A stretch of DNA of 47,099 nt from Lachnospiraceae bacterium (GCA_021200995.1 JAJQFS010000002.1:1-47099), one strand, 5' to 3'; positions 35,687 through 45,488 are shown, counted from the first letter of the stretch. The notes: generated by a model not told the origin, from the sequence alone. Made by a program: numbers and translations.

Positions 35687-36292
35687 ATGATTCGACTGAC
35701 AAACCTCACCGACGAAGAATTAAAAGCAATCGGCAGGCGCATTGGCGAGGCCTTCTGCGATGAGGGCGAGGGCTTATTTACACGCCTTGACCGTGGGGAT
35801 GCAATAATGGCCTTGGAAATTATGACGGAGTGCTACTATCGTCTCGGTGTCCTCTATGCGACCTCCGAACGGCAGGAGGGTCATCTTGCTTATTGGCGAA
35901 AGGGCGAAGCGAAGGGATGGGGCATGAAAATGGTGCGAGTGTCCCTCCATATGGCATGGCGGTTCCTGCGGGAGATTCCCTTTGGGTCACTGAAAAAGCT
36001 GCTTCCGCTGATGAACAATCCGTATGAGAAGATATATCAGAAAGAGCCAGACTATGTGGTCATTTCCATGGTCGCTGTCCGCCGGGAATTCCAGGGGCAG
36101 GGATATTTGCGTGTGTTGCTGGAAGAACCGTTTCGTATCGCCCAGGAGCGGAATATCCCCTGCGTTCTGGACACAGACACAGATCTGAAAGTGAAAAAAT
36201 ACATTTCCTGTGGCATGAAGAAAGCGGCGGAAACGCCGATAAAGGGTGGCGGAACGATGTACACGATGGAGGGGGAGTTTAGAAGTAAATAA
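35687..36292 (+). CDS. GNAT family N-acetyltransferase
   Basis: This is a 201-residue protein starting MIRLTNLTDEELKAIGRRIG, with GGGAG before the ATG. The acetyl-CoA loop is VVISMVAVRREFQGQGYLRV (the Q/RxxGxG-type motif), followed by LLEEPFRIAQ and KYISCGM, typical of GNAT motif A and B. It would transfer an acetyl or acyl group to an amine. The substrate is unknown. Its last codons run directly into the remnant of the next gene, so the junction between them looks like a deletion point. Confidence 0.85.
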   Translation: MIRLTNLTDEELKAIGRRIGEAFCDEGEGLFTRLDRGDAIMALEIMTECYYRLGVLYATSERQEGHLAYWRKGEAKGWGMKMVRVSLHMAWRFLREIPFGSLKKLLPLMNNPYEKIYQKEPDYVVISMVAVRREFQGQGYLRVLLEEPFRIAQERNIPCVLDTDTDLKVKKYISCGMKKAAETPIKGGGTMYTMEGEFRSK

Positions 36293-36299
36293 AAAGATA

Positions 36300-36740
36300 T
36301 ACGGTGCAGTGGGCTTTATTCAGGATAAGCGGCTTTTCTCCTCCGCGCCGAAAGAAAACCTGGCCGTGATTCCAGACAAAAAAGAGCGGTTCAAGGGCGC
36401 ACACATCGTCGGCTGGGGGATCGTTGCAGTCGCCGTACTGCTGTTTATTGGCGCATTTGCTCTGGGCATTTGGGACGGCGTGAGAAATGGCTTCGGGCCG
36501 TTCCAATACTTCGCCCGATTTCTCACAATGCTCTATGGGATGGAGATTTACGACATCCTCTTTTTCGACTGGTATCTGCTCTGTCGCTCCAACTTCTTCC
36601 CACATTTTTACCCGGAGACGAAGGGCATTGTGGGGCCGCAGATGTTTGGCTATAACAAGAAGGCGCACATTATACATTTCATCGTGTATATCCCCGCCTG
36701 CGCTTTGCTGGCGCTGGCCTGCGGCGCACTGTTTTCATAA
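36300..36740 (+). pseudogene. DW-motif small membrane protein, 5' end lost
   Basis: From YGAVGFIQDKRLFSSAPKE to the end this is about 86% identical by eye to the protein encoded at 46521-47018. The first hydrophobic segment (about 20 residues in the full copy) is absent: homology begins about 8 bases after the GNAT stop. No ATG, GTG or TTG lies between the upstream GGGGGAG and the homology start in this frame. The key segment YDILFFDWYLLCRSNFF is retained. Function is unknown. It is either untranslated or read by overlap with the GNAT gene. Confidence 0.75.
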
Positions 36741-36765
36741 AATTTATGAGGTAGGCAAAACAAAA

Positions 36766-37419
36766 ATGAAAAATACAATCTGCGAGAAACTCATGTGGGC
36801 AGCGATGACCCCCACAATGTTCAAGCACATAAATGAAAACTGCGGCGAGGTCGATACCGCTGCTATCAAGAAAAAAGCCCACAAAAACTACAAGGCAATG
36901 GTCGAGAGGACGCCCGACATCGGCAGCTTCATGAAAAATACGCTCCGTGTTTCACTGGCCGGAGGTATTGTCTGGCTGTCTGTCTATGACGCAATGGACG
37001 GAAAAATGAGCCATGAGCAATTCGGAGAAATGGTAAAGGCCACAATGCAGGCCCCGCTGATTCAAAAAGCGTTCGGCGGCAAAAACCCCTTTGATTCTGA
37101 ATATCAAAAGGAAAAGGTTGAAAAGGATAAAATCGCCAATGCCATGAGCGACAGCGAATTTAACTGGATTACGGAGACGATTCCCGGAAGAAACGAGGAT
37201 GAATACACGACAATTTATCATCGCTGTGGGCTGTGTGCGCTTGGCAGGCAGGAACACCACGAGGATTTGATTCCGTATATGTGCGAAATGGATGTTATCT
37301 CTGTTGATTTGATGGGCGGGGCGCTTCACAGAACCGGCACGATCGCTGCCGGTGCGGAACTGTGCGATTTTTATGTCTGCAAGAAGGGGTCGGAATGGGA
37401 TAAGGAAATCAGGAGATAA
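36766..37419 (+). CDS. L-2-amino-thiazoline-4-carboxylic acid hydrolase family protein 2
   Basis: This is a 217-residue protein from ATG 36766, preceded by GAGGTAGG. It is a distant paralogue of the product at 34109. The shared C-terminal pattern is YHRCGLCALGRQEHHEDLIP, then MCEMD, LHRTGTIAAGAELCDFYV. The N-terminal half is helical with FMKNTLRVSLAGGIVWLSVY. The open frame reaches back to 36487, but that part is a shadow of the gene before it. Two divergent members in one cluster suggest two related ring-opening or hydrolytic steps, or a heteromer; this is inference. Confidence 0.8.
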   Translation: MKNTICEKLMWAAMTPTMFKHINENCGEVDTAAIKKKAHKNYKAMVERTPDIGSFMKNTLRVSLAGGIVWLSVYDAMDGKMSHEQFGEMVKATMQAPLIQKAFGGKNPFDSEYQKEKVEKDKIANAMSDSEFNWITETIPGRNEDEYTTIYHRCGLCALGRQEHHEDLIPYMCEMDVISVDLMGGALHRTGTIAAGAELCDFYVCKKGSEWDKEIRR

Positions 37420-37422
37420 GCT

Positions 37423-37959
37423 ATGAAAACCTATGAATTTGGAGACAAAAACAAGCCTGTTATCCTGTTGTTGCCGGGTACCTGCTGCCACTGGAAAGCT
37501 ACCTTCGGTGAGGTGATCCCTCTGCTGGAGCAGAGTTTCTATGTGGTTTGCGTTTCCTATGACGGTTTTGACGAAACGGAGGACACGGTTTTCCGCTCCA
37601 TGACAGAGGAAGCCGAAAAAATGGAAGGCTACATACAGGAACGCTTTGACGGAAGAATCTGCTGCGCCTATGGTTGCTCCCTGGGCGGTTCCTTTGTGGG
37701 GCTGCTTGTGCAGTGTGGGAAAATACACATCGACCATGGCATTCTTGGCAGCTCGGACTTAGACCAGAGCAGTTCACTTGCGGCGAGCTTCAAGGCGCAT
37801 CTTATGGCTCCGATTCTTCAGGGGATGCTCCAAAAAGGCAAGCTGCCGAACTGGATGAACAGGTGGGGGGAAAAGTGTCCTCCGGAGGAACGGGCCTATT
37901 TTGACAAAATGAACCAGAAAGCTTCTGTAACATCATCACTCAATAAAGCATATGAATGA
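37423..37959 (+). pseudogene. Alpha/beta hydrolase, C-terminally truncated
   Basis: The gene encodes 178 residues. PVILLLPGTCCHWKATFGEV gives the first strand and oxyanion loop, and YGCSLGGSF the nucleophile elbow. The typical family length is about 240-260, and the final strand with the catalytic His is missing; the chain stops after KASVTSSLNKAYE. The AraC gene begins right there. It may have been shortened by a deletion at its 3' end, so I call it likely inactive, although a working short version cannot be excluded. Confidence 0.65.
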
Positions 37960-37970
37960 GGAGAACTATC

Positions 37971-38924
37971 GTGAACAGGAAAGCAGAACAATTAAAGTTT
38001 TTAGATGGAAAAGAGGTCATCCATGTACAGGACAAGGCCTGCATCCAGGCGAATTATCCAATCGGCAACGGGGATGGAATCGTCCAGATCTATGACCTTT
38101 TTCCAGGAATCCAACTGATGATCAATGATTTTCAGACGAACTCCTGCTTTCAGAGCGGCATGGAGCAAAACGCGATCACCATTGACCGCTGCCGCAAAGG
38201 GCGCTTTGAGTGTGTGTTTGACCGACAACATTATCTGTATTTGGGGGAAGGCAATTTTTCTATCCATAATGTGCTTCGCTCACCGGTCAGATCCTCCTTC
38301 CCGCTACACTATTTTTATGGTTCTACAATTATTCTGTTTCCGGAAAGTTGTGAGAACGCGCCTGAATTGCAGTTGTTCGGAATTGACACAGAAAGGCTGA
38401 CAGAAAAATATCAGCTGGACACCCAATGTCACGTATTTCGGCGCAACGAGGACATTGACCATGTATACAGCGAATTATATGAGAACCTTAAACAGCCTGA
38501 TCTTCCTTTTCTTCGGCTGAAGGTACTGGAGATCATCTATCATCTCCAGTCAAGCCAGATCGTGCTAGGAGAAAAACAGGATTATCTTTCCGTAGAGACA
38601 ACGGAACGGGTGAAGCATATTCGAGACCATCTCATACAGGATATGGAGCAGCGTATCAGTCTGAAGGATCTGGCAGAGGAACATGGCCTGAGCCTGACGC
38701 AGCTGAAAATCAGCTTCAAACAAATTTATGGGCAGACACCATATGCATGGCTGAAAAGCTACAAAATGCACGAGGCGTCCAAAATGCTGGCGGAGAGCGA
38801 TTTGAAGATCAGCGAAGTCGCGTCGGCGTTTGGCTACCAGAATCCCAGCAAATTCTCAGAGGCGTTCTGCGCCGTGATGGGAAAGCCGCCTGTGCAATAT
38901 CGAAAAGAGCACCGAATTTTTTGA
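37971..38924 (+). CDS. AraC-family transcriptional regulator
   Basis: This is a 317-residue regulator. GTG 37971 follows GAGGAG by seven bases and is preferred over ATG 37956, which overlaps that site. The C-terminal ~100 residues hold two helix-turn-helix units: ISLKDLAEEHGLSLTQLKISF and KISEVASAFGYQNPSKFSEAF, ending GKPPVQYRK. The N-terminal ~200 residues resemble the ligand-sensing domain of YbtA/PchR-like regulators (sequence similarity judged by eye only). It lies directly before the ECF/ABC transport operon and likely controls it. It is the only regulator in the cluster within this window. Confidence 0.9.
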   Translation: MNRKAEQLKFLDGKEVIHVQDKACIQANYPIGNGDGIVQIYDLFPGIQLMINDFQTNSCFQSGMEQNAITIDRCRKGRFECVFDRQHYLYLGEGNFSIHNVLRSPVRSSFPLHYFYGSTIILFPESCENAPELQLFGIDTERLTEKYQLDTQCHVFRRNEDIDHVYSELYENLKQPDLPFLRLKVLEIIYHLQSSQIVLGEKQDYLSVETTERVKHIRDHLIQDMEQRISLKDLAEEHGLSLTQLKISFKQIYGQTPYAWLKSYKMHEASKMLAESDLKISEVASAFGYQNPSKFSEAFCAVMGKPPVQYRKEHRIF

Positions 38925-38986
38925 CCTTTTGGAGCATTCCATGCAATTTTCGCCTTTTCAGAGTAGAAGGATGTTAAAGGAGATGG

Positions 38987-39014
38987 TATACTCATATAGT
39001 TAGATAAAGCTAAC
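38987..39014 (+). promoter_or_regulatory. Promoter 2 with GTTAG-N6-CTAAC operator
   Basis: TATACT (38987-38992) serves as a -10 box; no good -35 is present (TAGAAG at the right distance), which suits an activated promoter. GTTAG (38999-39003), ATAAAG, CTAAC (39010-39014) form a palindrome whose arms extend to TAGTTAG/CTAACTA. CTCATATAGT precedes it, as in promoter 3. Confidence 0.7.
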
Positions 39015-39047
39015 TAAAAGACTGCTATAAAGGAGGACTTGTCGATT

Positions 39048-39629
39048 ATGAAAACAAAATTGACAACGAGAGATTTGATTTCGGCCGGTGCATTTGGAGC
39101 GATTTATCTGGTGCTGCTGACTGTGTTTTCCATGGTGCTTCCGGTTGTTCCCATTCTGTATCTGGGGATTCCGCTGATCGCGGGGGTGATTCTTGGTTCT
39201 GTGTATATGCTGTACACACTAAAGGTTCCGCGTCGGGGTGCTGTTCTGATTCTTGCGATACTGGTCGGGCTGATTACTTCCATGTCTACGATTTATCCGC
39301 TGTTTTTTGCGATTCTGTGGGGAGTGATTGCAGAGATCATCCTCGCCGGAGAACGTCGGAAATCTGCAAATGCACTTGTGGCAAGCTACTGTGTCTTTAA
39401 TCTGACATCTATGGGACCGTTTTTTGCTTTGGTCGTTGCGAAGGACGCATTCCTGGAGAGCTGCGCCGTCTATTATGGCGAGGATTATGCAGCCACATTA
39501 GATGCCATGACACCAAGTTGGATCATCATTGTGTTTGTGGTACTTGCTCTACTTGGCGGGCTTTTGGGCGGCCTGCTGGGAAAGCGGATTCTGAAGAAAC
39601 ATTTTATAAAAGCGGGCATTTCCTCGTGA
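39048..39629 (+). CDS. MptD-family (Trep_Strep) ECF transporter S component
   Basis: This is a 193-residue membrane protein with five to six hydrophobic segments. ATG 39048 has AAGGAGG upstream; TTG 39039 is too close to that site. TTRDLISAGAFGAIYLVLLT at the start and VPILYLGIPLIAGVILG match the Trep_Strep/MptD group, which gives substrate specificity to energy-coupling-factor importers. The tail GGLLGGLLGKRILKKHF is typical. Substrate is unknown; as I recall, similar genes lie in the equibactin siderophore locus of Streptococcus equi. The T-component gene overlaps its stop codon (GTGA). Confidence 0.85.
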   Translation: MKTKLTTRDLISAGAFGAIYLVLLTVFSMVLPVVPILYLGIPLIAGVILGSVYMLYTLKVPRRGAVLILAILVGLITSMSTIYPLFFAILWGVIAEIILAGERRKSANALVASYCVFNLTSMGPFFALVVAKDAFLESCAVYYGEDYAATLDAMTPSWIIIVFVVLALLGGLLGGLLGKRILKKHFIKAGISS

Positions 39630-40330
39630 ACGCACAAAACCGCGAAAGAACGATCCTTGATCCGAGAAGCAAGCTGGCGGTTTTCATCGCCGCTTGCTTT
39701 TCTACGTTCTCAGGGATGTCCTATGTGCAGGAGTTTGCCCTTCTTCTGCTCACCTGCATAACGATGCTGCTCTGCAAGAAATGGCGCTGGGTGGCAACCG
39801 TATGTGTGTTATATGTACTGTTGTTTTTGGGTGATGTGTTTGTTGTGGGCCGACTGTCAGGGGTCGCCCAATATGTTGCTCTGCTCTTATGTCATATCAC
39901 ACGCTTTTTACTTCCGTTGTTTTCGACTTTTTATGTTGTAACGAAAACATCCGCTGTGGGCGAATATATCAGCGCGTTCATGGCCATGCATATGCCTGGT
40001 GAAGTGGTGATTCCTGTGGCCGTTATGTTTCGGTTTGTCCCGACTGTACAGGAGGAATGGCAGACTGTGACCCAGGCTATGAAACTGAGAGGCATGGCTC
40101 TGACATGGAGAAATATGGTGCGCAGACCGCTCTTTATGCTCGAAAATATGCTGGTGCCGTTTCTGATGCAATGCAGCCTGGTGGTGGATGAAATGCCGGC
40201 TGCGGTGATGGCGAGAGGATTTGATAAAGACCGTCCGAGGACAAGTTACCTTGCAGTCAGGATGCGCGGCATTGACTGGTTGATGGTGGCAGCTTCCCTG
40301 CTTATCACGGTCTGGAATCTGGCACTATGA
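39626..40330 (+). CDS. ECF transporter T component (EcfT-like)
   Basis: This is a 234-residue membrane protein from GTG 39626, which overlaps the preceding stop by four bases; the frame upstream of it is a shadow. ILDPRSKLAVFIAACF at the N-terminus, then AMKLRGM and ARGFDKDRPRTSY in the cytoplasmic helices are the ATPase-coupling motifs (xRG) of EcfT. It would link the S component to the double ATPase encoded next. The stop is 14 bases before the ATPase start, with AAGGAGG between them. Confidence 0.88.
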   Translation: MNAQNRERTILDPRSKLAVFIAACFSTFSGMSYVQEFALLLLTCITMLLCKKWRWVATVCVLYVLLFLGDVFVVGRLSGVAQYVALLLCHITRFLLPLFSTFYVVTKTSAVGEYISAFMAMHMPGEVVIPVAVMFRFVPTVQEEWQTVTQAMKLRGMALTWRNMVRRPLFMLENMLVPFLMQCSLVVDEMPAAVMARGFDKDRPRTSYLAVRMRGIDWLMVAASLLITVWNLAL

Positions 40331-40343
40331 AGGAGGCGATTCG

Positions 40344-41889
40344 ATGATTTGCAAAAGCATGCGAAAGAAACTGCCGGTGGCAGTTCCTTCCGTACAAATG
40401 AAACAGGTGTCCTTTGCCTATGAACCGGAAGGAACAAATGAAGCCCCTGCACCAGTCTTGCAAAATGTCGATCTCTCTGTCCGACAGGGAGAGTGCGTCG
40501 TGTTGTGCGGGAGGAGCGGATGTGGAAAGACAACGCTGCTGCGGCTTGTGAATGGCCTTGTTCCGCATTTTTATCAGGGAACCTTAACTGGCGAAATCCG
40601 TGCGAATGGATTAAATACAGCAGAATCCGACCTTCCTGAGATCTCACGCATTGTTGGCAGTGTGTTTCAGAATCCTCGCACCCAGTTTTTTCACACCGAT
40701 ACCACCGGCGAGATGGCTTTTAATCTGGAAAACCAGGCCATGCCGAGAGAACAGATGCAGCAGCGGCTTCATGAAACAGCAGACCAGCTTGAACTTGGTG
40801 ACCTGATGGATCGTAATATTTTTGAGCTGTCCGGCGGTGAAAAGCAGCAAATCGCCTGCGGCAGTGTTTATGCGTCCATGCCGGATGTGGTAGTCATGGA
40901 CGAGCCTTCTTCCAACCTGGATATGCCTGGAATCCGAAAGCTGCAAAACAATATACGAGCCATGAAAGAGGCCGGAAAAACCATCCTCATTTCTGAGCAT
41001 CGTTTGTGGTACTTGGAACAGATCGCAGACCTCTATCTTTATGTGGAGAACGGGCGGATTGCACGGGAATTCTCACCAGGGGAAATTGTCCGAATGTCGT
41101 CAAAAGAGCGGGAGGCTATGGGGCTTCGTGCTGTGAGCCTGGCGCAGTTACGGACAGCTTGCATCGAAAGCATGGTGGAGAGGGAATGGAATCACCCTGC
41201 GGGTATCCCTGAATGCCATTTGGCAGGAACAGGGAAAGAAAACGGATTAGAAGCACATGGATTGACCTTTAGCTTTGGAGAACGGCAGGTTTTGAATGTG
41301 CGGCACCTTGCAATCCCTAAGGGTGCAATCGTGGCAGTCATCGGGGGAAAACGGTGCGGGAAAATCTACGCTGAGCCTTTGCCTTGCCGGGGTATTGAAA
41401 CATCACGGAATGATAAAGATCGATGGCAAAACAGTTCCAGTCAAAAAACTCTCGCAGCAGGCTTATCTTGTGATGCAGGAAGCCGGACACCAGATGTTCA
41501 GTGACAGCGTTCTGGGTGAAGTTATGCTGAATCAAACGGATTTGACGGAGGAACAGGCCAGGCAGGCTCTCTTTGCCCTTGGACTATCGGGACTGGAAGA
41601 GCGGCATCCAGCCTCGCTCTCCGGCGGTCAGCAGCAACGGCTGTCCATCGCTGTGGCACAGTGCAGCCATAGGAAACTGATGCTGTATGACGAACCGACC
41701 AGCGGCCAGGATGGAGAAAATCTCATAAACACCGTGGAGATGATCCGGCACACAAACGAAACAGCTGTTTGCAGTATGATCGTTTCCCACGACCCGGAAC
41801 TGATTTTAAGATGCGCAACGCATATTTTACATATCCATGGAGGGGAAGTAAAGAAATTTTTGCCCATGACAGAAAGGGGGATCGCGTAT
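40344..41889 (+). pseudogene. ECF transporter double ATPase with a +1 frameshift in the second Walker A
   Basis: The first ABC domain is complete: GRSGCGKTTLLRLV, LSGGEKQQIACGSVYA, VVVMDEPSSNLD. The second begins with LTFSFGERQVLNVRHLAIP and breaks at VAVIG. A run of five G (41343-41347) replaces the four needed to read IGENGAGKSTLSLCL. After the shift, the correct sequence continues in frame +1 with LSGGQQQRLSIAVA and LMLYDEPTSGQD. The unshifted frame stops at 41504. The end of this domain has no stop codon before the next permease, so the shifted frame fuses to it. A read error in the G run, slippage, or a real mutation are all possible. Confidence 0.8.
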
Positions 41890-43779
41890 ATGTGGAAAGT
41901 GTTCGGAGAAGAATCCCAGACGCATAAGGCACAAAAAACAGGCATTCCCCGCCTTTTGGAGTTTACCGGCAGGTATCGGCCCTTATTAACGGCGGCGCAA
42001 ATCCTGTCCGGTGTAAGTTCTCTATTCCTGCTCGGACCGTTCCTATGTGTATACTTTGCGGCGAGAGAATTGCTGACTGGTTTGCTGGGCGGCGGATTTG
42101 AAACGGCGGCGCTCCTGCAATGGGGCTTGCTTGCACTTGGCACAGAGTTGATCGGACTTATTATCAACTTTGTGGCATTGCTGCTTTCCCACAGGGCGGC
42201 GTTTTACACTGAAAAGAATTTGAAGATTTCTGTGTTAAGGCATCTCGCTGAAATGCCACTGGGCTATTTTGAAGAAAACCCCAGCGGAAAGCTGCGGAAA
42301 ATTATCGACGAAAACGGGAATCAGGTAGAGAGCTATCTGGCCCATCAGCTGCCGGATCTGGTTGGCGCCGAAGTCACGTTAGTTGCCAGCGCTGTTTTAA
42401 TGCTTGCGCTTGACTGGCGGATTGGACTTCCCCTTCTGGTGCTGATCCTTGTGGGTTTTGCATTACAGTTTAGCATGATGGGCGAAAAAACAATGTCCTT
42501 TATGAAGCGGTATCAGGACGCACAGGAGGAAATGAATCACGAAGCGGTGGAGTATGTCCGGGGCATTTCTGTGATCAAAGTGTTTGGACAGTCCGTCCAT
42601 TCGATGCGGCGGTTTCAGGAGGCCATAAACGCGTATCGCGAGGACGCGCTGAGATATACTATGGCGTGTAAGCCGGGGTATGTTGGATTTAATACGGTGA
42701 TAAACAGTTCATTCCTTGTTTTAATTCCAGCCGCACTGATCTGCCTTAGCATGCAGCAGAAGCTGCCAGTGGCAGGTTCTGTCACAGGGATGGCTGTCTC
42801 ATCGGATCTCGTCACTTTTACAGAAAACTATCTGTTCTATCTGATTTTTACACCAGCTTGTTCGGCCATGCTGAACAAGATCATGTATATGATGAATTAT
42901 AAGATGCAGGCTGTGGAATCTATGCGGCGGCTGGATACCCTGCTGCTTGCGAAGGAGCAGCGGCAGCCGAAGGAACCGGACAAGTCGCAGGGAAGCGACA
43001 TTTGTTTTGATCATGTGACCTTTACGTATCCAACCGGTGAAAAGCCGGCAATTACCGATGTCAGTTTTACAGCAAAAGCAGGAACCACAACGGCAGTCGT
43101 CGGCCACTCCGGATCGGGCAAGACAACAATCGCCAGTCTGATCCCGCGTTTCTATGATGTGCAGGAAGGCGCGATCACCATTGGCGGCGTGAGTCTTCCT
43201 CAAATGAGCAGAGCCGATCTCAGCCGGAAAATTGCTTTTGTGTTTCAGAACCCGAAGCTGTTAAAAGCAACTCTGGAGGAAAATGTCCGCATGGGATGCA
43301 TAGAGGAGGCCGGACAGGAAGAACTTATGAGGGCGCTTCATCTGGCTCAGTGTGATGACATCCTTGGAAAACTCCCTGATGGCTTGCATACGATGATTGG
43401 GACGAAAGGCGTCTACCTCTCCGGCGGCGAGGTGCAGCGGGTCGCGATTGCCCGCGCAATTCTGAAGAATGCGCCGATCATTGTCCTGGACGAAGCCACA
43501 GCGTTTGCTGATCCTGAAAATGAAGCACAAATCCAGTCGGCACTTAAGGAACTGACCAGAGGAAAAACTGTGATCATGATCGCCCATCGGCTGTCTACGA
43601 CCAAAGATGCGGATCAGATATTGGTCATGAAAAATGGAAAAATCATAGAGCGTGGCGTGCATGATTCGCTGCTTTCCCAGAATGGGGATTATGCGCATAT
43701 GTGGCAGGAGTATCACCGTTCTGTCAGCTGGAAGATTCATAATACAGGCATAGCCGGAAAGGAGGGCGAGGTATGCTGA
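41890..43779 (+). CDS. ABC transporter permease/ATPase, Ybt-type subunit 1
   Basis: This is a 629-residue half-transporter from ATG 41890, which has GGGGG about ten bases upstream. Its frame is open further back into the ECF ATPase, so no stop separates the two. Six hydrophobic segments lie in residues about 35-330. The ATPase has GHSGSGKTTIASLIPRFYD, LSGGEVQRVAIARAIL, IIVLDEAT and AHRLSTT. With the next gene it would form a heterodimer of exporter fold, which in YbtPQ acts as a siderophore importer. The overlap of 7 bases with the next gene points to coupled translation. Confidence 0.85.
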   Translation: MWKVFGEESQTHKAQKTGIPRLLEFTGRYRPLLTAAQILSGVSSLFLLGPFLCVYFAARELLTGLLGGGFETAALLQWGLLALGTELIGLIINFVALLLSHRAAFYTEKNLKISVLRHLAEMPLGYFEENPSGKLRKIIDENGNQVESYLAHQLPDLVGAEVTLVASAVLMLALDWRIGLPLLVLILVGFALQFSMMGEKTMSFMKRYQDAQEEMNHEAVEYVRGISVIKVFGQSVHSMRRFQEAINAYREDALRYTMACKPGYVGFNTVINSSFLVLIPAALICLSMQQKLPVAGSVTGMAVSSDLVTFTENYLFYLIFTPACSAMLNKIMYMMNYKMQAVESMRRLDTLLLAKEQRQPKEPDKSQGSDICFDHVTFTYPTGEKPAITDVSFTAKAGTTTAVVGHSGSGKTTIASLIPRFYDVQEGAITIGGVSLPQMSRADLSRKIAFVFQNPKLLKATLEENVRMGCIEEAGQEELMRALHLAQCDDILGKLPDGLHTMIGTKGVYLSGGEVQRVAIARAILKNAPIIVLDEATAFADPENEAQIQSALKELTRGKTVIMIAHRLSTTKDADQILVMKNGKIIERGVHDSLLSQNGDYAHMWQEYHRSVSWKIHNTGIAGKEGEVC

Positions 43780-45488
43780 AACATGTTTTCGCACTGAGCG
43801 ACAAAGGTGCGCACGATTTGAAAGTAGGAATTTTATCCGTGACCATTTCCAATCTGTGTATCATGGCTCCTGTTTCCCTACTGATGCTGGTGACCATGGC
43901 AATGCTTGACCAAATCTGCGGCGGAAAAGGGCTGACACTGAGCGTATCAGCAATCATCTTCATGACGATTTGCTTCACGGTGTTGATCTTCCTGACCCAG
44001 TGGGTTGAATACAACCTGACCTATACGGTGGCCTATGAAGAAAGCGCTAATCGCCGGATCACACTTGCGGAAAAGCTGCGGCGGCTTCCGCTTTCCTTTT
44101 TCGGCCAGCGTGACCTGTCGGATCTGACCACGACCATGATGGGTGACTGTTCAAAGCTGGAGCGTATGTTCTCCAATGCAGTTCCAGGCTTCTTTGGCAA
44201 TGTGTTTATGTTCCTGATCGTATCTGTTGGACTGATCGCAATCGACTGGCGGATGGGGTTGTGTATCTCTTTGCCGGTACCTCTCTCCGGACTGATCGTA
44301 TTTGCCGCCCGTAAAGCGCAGCAGAGTGCCGAGAAAAAGAACCTGGACGCGCACCGGGCCGCCTATGACGGGGTGCAGGAATATCTCGACACGGTGCAGG
44401 AGCTGCGTTCCGGAGGACTGGAGCAGGAGTATCTGGACGGAGTCGATCAAAAACTGGAATATGTCGTGAAATGCGCGTTCAAAAATGAAATCGTGCCTGG
44501 TGTAGCGGTAACATTGGCGCAGTTTACGATGCGGTTCGGTCTTGTTGCTGTTTTGCTTATCGGCGGAATTTTGGTGGCAGATGGCAGCATTTCGGTGAAT
44601 TTGTTTATCATGTATCTTTTGGTTGCCGGCAGGATTTATGAGCCGTTCGGTTCCAGTTTTATGCTTATGGCAGAAATGCTGTTATCCCTTGTGAGCATTG
44701 ACAGGACAAAAGAAATGGAAGCAACACCGGAGCAGGCTGGACAGCCGGAATGCCATAACAATGGATACGATCTGGAGTTTCAGGACGTCTGCTTTGCGTA
44801 CAACCAGGAGCCAGTGCTGAATGGCGTCTCTTTTACAGCGAAGCAGGGAGAGGTCACGGCGCTGGTAGGTCCGTCCGGAAACGGGAAATCCACCGTTGGC
44901 AGACTGGCAGCAAGGTTCTGGGATGTAGACGGCGGGAGAATCCTCCTGGGTGGTGTGGATATTGCCACAGTGGAACCGGAGACTTTGCTGAAAAATTACG
45001 CTGTCGTATTTCAGGATGTCACACTGTTTGATAACAGCGTAATGGAAAACATCCGCCTTGGCCGACAGGGGGCCAGCGACAAGGATGTGATGGCAGCGGC
45101 AAAGGCAGCGTGCTGTGAAGAATTTGTATCCCGTTTGCCTGATGGTTACAACAGCAATATCGGAGAAAATGGATGTGCGCTTTCCGGCGGGGAGCGTCAG
45201 CGAATTTCCATTGCCCGCGCCATCTTAAAGGATGCGCCTATTGTCATCCTAGATGAAGCGACCGCTTCTATGGATGCAGAGAGCGAAACACTGGTGCAGG
45301 AAGCACTATCCAGGCTGCTCCAAAATAAAACTGTGCTGGTGATTGCTCACCGAATGCGAACGATTTCTAATGCGGATAAGATCGTCGTTTTGGATGCTGG
45401 AAAGATAGCGGAAATGGGAAAGCCGAAAGAACTGCTGGAGAAAAAAGGAATGTTTTATCGCCTTGTTACTGAACAGAAGTTGCAATAA
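43773..45488 (+). CDS. ABC transporter permease/ATPase, Ybt-type subunit 2
   Basis: This is a 571-residue half-transporter with six hydrophobic segments (about 25-290). The ATPase domain has GPSGNGKSTVGRLAARFWD, LSGGERQRISIARAIL, IVILDEATASMD and AHRMRTI, all intact. It starts seven bases before the stop of subunit 1. By position after an MptD-type ECF importer it matches the YbtP/YbtQ-like pairs in siderophore loci. Direction of transport (import or export) cannot be decided from sequence. It is the last gene of the promoter 2 operon. Confidence 0.88.
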   Translation: MLKHVFALSDKGAHDLKVGILSVTISNLCIMAPVSLLMLVTMAMLDQICGGKGLTLSVSAIIFMTICFTVLIFLTQWVEYNLTYTVAYEESANRRITLAEKLRRLPLSFFGQRDLSDLTTTMMGDCSKLERMFSNAVPGFFGNVFMFLIVSVGLIAIDWRMGLCISLPVPLSGLIVFAARKAQQSAEKKNLDAHRAAYDGVQEYLDTVQELRSGGLEQEYLDGVDQKLEYVVKCAFKNEIVPGVAVTLAQFTMRFGLVAVLLIGGILVADGSISVNLFIMYLLVAGRIYEPFGSSFMLMAEMLLSLVSIDRTKEMEATPEQAGQPECHNNGYDLEFQDVCFAYNQEPVLNGVSFTAKQGEVTALVGPSGNGKSTVGRLAARFWDVDGGRILLGGVDIATVEPETLLKNYAVVFQDVTLFDNSVMENIRLGRQGASDKDVMAAAKAACCEEFVSRLPDGYNSNIGENGCALSGGERQRISIARAILKDAPIVILDEATASMDAESETLVQEALSRLLQNKTVLVIAHRMRTISNADKIVVLDAGKIAEMGKPKELLEKKGMFYRLVTEQKLQ

